Position numbers and translations under genes: made by a program. From NCBI GenBank assembly GCA_051960215.1, contig JBQCEN010000039.1:1-7262 (forward strand): 7,262 nt of DNA. Reading direction: 5' to 3'. Position 1 is the first letter of the stretch. Every line of letters begins with the position of its first letter. Below the pieces are notes generated by a model. The model worked only from the letters and a program-made list of their open reading frames with translations, searched no databases and was not told where the DNA came from. This DNA comes from Pararhizobium_B sp051960215. Lineage in GTDB: Bacteria > Pseudomonadota > Alphaproteobacteria > Rhizobiales > Rhizobiaceae. This document shows, piece after piece, positions 6,786 to 7,262 of the stretch.

Positions 6786-6790
6786 CTCCC
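6786..6790 (-). promoter_or_regulatory. Shine-Dalgarno site deciding the lysR start
   Basis: On the minus strand GGGAG lies 8 nt before ATG 6777. No comparable sequence precedes the upstream in-frame ATGs at 6795 and 6792, so this site favours the 318-residue protein. Confidence 0.6.
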
Positions 6791-6820
6791 ATCATGCGAA
6801 CTGATATCAGTCATCATGAT
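6791..6820. promoter_or_regulatory. 30-bp imperfect palindrome, probable LysR operator
   Basis: A perfect 12-bp palindrome ACTGATATCAGT (6800-6811) is flanked on the same centre by ATCATG (6791-6796) and CATGAT (6815-6820); only three mismatched pairs separate core and arms. It can also be read as two inverted copies of TCATG-N3-ACTGA (6792-6804 on +, 6807-6819 on -), each having the T-N11-A shape of LysR-family boxes. It sits between lysR and hmfF and overlaps the expected early transcribed region of lysR. Confidence 0.65.
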
Positions 6821-6828
6821 TTCTTACT

Positions 6829-6834
6829 TAGAAT
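6829..6834 (+). promoter_or_regulatory. Candidate -10 box for hmfF
   Basis: TAGAAT matches the -10 consensus at five of six bases and overlaps the minus-strand -10 box. No good -35 hexamer stands 16-18 bp upstream, where the palindrome lies instead, which is what an activator-dependent LysR promoter would look like. TATAGC at 6835-6840 is an alternative. Confidence 0.3.
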
Positions 6835-6862
6835 TATAGCACTTCGTCGTAGAGTGCGGCAA
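6833..6862 (-). promoter_or_regulatory. Candidate promoter for the lysR - ALDH remnant - ubiX unit
   Basis: On the minus strand a consensus -10 box TATAAT (6833-6838) is preceded, with an 18-bp spacer, by TTGCCG (6857-6862), which agrees with TTGACA at four of six positions. Transcription would start near 6826, placing the palindrome just downstream, as expected for autorepression. The AT-rich patch stands out in very GC-rich surroundings. Confidence 0.5.
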
Positions 6863-6891
6863 ACATCTCCGTGCCGGATAAGGACGACCGC

Positions 6892-7262
6892 ATGAACGTT
6901 CCAACCCACGCCCTGTCGTTGCGCGAATGGCTCGACCGCCTGCAGCGGACCGGCCGCCTGGCGATCGCCAAGCCGGAACTGTCGCTGCGCCATGAGATCG
7001 CCGGCGTCGCCAACCGCATGGACGGGATCAAGGCGACGCTGTTTCCGCGCGCCGGCGGCCAGGACGGTACCGTGATCTCCGGGCTCGTCTCCGACCGCAA
7101 CTGGATGGCCGAGGCGCTCGGCATCGCGCCCGAGGACATGCTGGCTCGCTTCGAGGAAGCCTCGACGCAGCCGGTTCCGTGGAACGAGGTCGAGAATGCA
7201 CCGGCCCAGGAGGTCGTCCACCGCGACGTCGACATCCTGACGCAACTGCCCGTCCCGACCCA
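6892..7262 (+). CDS. hmfF: UbiD-family decarboxylase, probable 2,5-furandicarboxylate decarboxylase (3' partial)
   Basis: An open frame from ATG 6892 runs off the right edge; 123 complete codons are visible. The sequence reads as the N-terminus of a UbiD-type decarboxylase: SLREWLDRLQRTGRL, then ATLFPRAGGQDG, VISGLVSDRNWMAEALG, and APAQEVVHRDVDILTQLPVPT, which corresponds to the conserved segment before the prenylated-FMN-binding domain. UbiD enzymes perform reversible decarboxylation of aromatic or unsaturated acids with prenylated FMN. With a UbiX gene and the hmfABCDE-type operon adjacent, decarboxylation of 2,5-furandicarboxylate to 2-furoate is the likely job. AAGGA at 6880-6884 lies 7 nt before the ATG. 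An in-frame GTG at 6871 lacks such a site. The catalytic Glu-Asp-Arg residues are outside the window, so activity cannot be judged here. Confidence 0.85.
   Translation, partial: MNVPTHALSLREWLDRLQRTGRLAIAKPELSLRHEIAGVANRMDGIKATLFPRAGGQDGTVISGLVSDRNWMAEALGIAPEDMLARFEEASTQPVPWNEVENAPAQEVVHRDVDILTQLPVPT

Noticed and set aside
5908..6804. 298-codon + strand open frame
   Set aside because: Antisense to the LysR gene; the helix-turn-helix on the minus strand is decisive.
6839..6857. GCACT ... AGTGC inverted repeat in the hmfF leader
   Set aside because: Only 5 bp arms with a 9-nt loop; too weak to call beyond chance.
6814..7245. 143-codon minus-strand open frame
   Set aside because: Antisense to the UbiD-like gene start and across the divergent promoter; the + frame carries conserved UbiD segments.
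1..7262. tRNA, rRNA, CRISPR arrays, insertion sequences, attachment sites
   Set aside because: No repeat-spacer pattern, transposase or terminal inverted repeats, or RNA gene-like fold was seen, and coding genes fill almost the whole window.

Overview
The window is GC-rich, densely packed bacterial DNA with strong third-position GC bias. Protein style and gene overlaps suggest a proteobacterium, most likely an alphaproteobacterium of the Rhizobiales type; that placement is inference. Gene content and order match a furan-compound degradation locus, the hmf cluster known from Cupriavidus basilensis and relatives for 5-hydroxymethylfurfural, furfural and 2-furoate.

Layout, left to right. Nucleotides 1-4965 are a tightly coupled + strand operon. 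It starts with the 3' end of a molybdopterin dehydrogenase large subunit carrying a fused CoxG-type domain (hmfA), followed by the FAD subunit (hmfB), the 2x[2Fe-2S] subunit (hmfC), an AMP-forming acyl-CoA ligase (hmfD), a crotonase-family enzyme (hmfE) and a MaoC-type hydratase that I do not know as part of the classical set. Several genes overlap by 4 to 13 nt. The operon ends at a hairpin shared with a convergent minus-strand unit. That unit (read 6777 to 4979) encodes a LysR regulator, a 74-residue in-frame remnant of an aldehyde dehydrogenase, and a UbiX-type flavin prenyltransferase (hmfG). Divergent from the regulator, the start of a UbiD-type decarboxylase (hmfF) runs off the right edge. 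The 114-nt divergent region holds a 30-bp imperfect palindrome and a consensus -10 box.

Inferred working model: UbiX makes prenylated FMN for UbiD, which decarboxylates 2,5-furandicarboxylate to 2-furoate. The ligase forms 2-furoyl-CoA, the three-subunit molybdenum hydroxylase hydroxylates the ring at C5, and the crotonase-family enzyme, possibly helped by the MaoC protein, opens the ring and yields 2-oxoglutarate through 2-oxoglutaroyl-CoA. The aldehyde dehydrogenase remnant would fit a lost furfural or hydroxymethylfurfural oxidation step. The HMF oxidase (hmfH) and transporters are not in the window. Substrate assignment rests on gene content and family resemblance; no motif alone proves furan specificity.

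The most unusual items are the CoxG fusion to the large subunit, the extra MaoC gene, the internally deleted aldehyde dehydrogenase kept in frame just upstream of ubiX, and the symmetric operator between lysR and hmfF.
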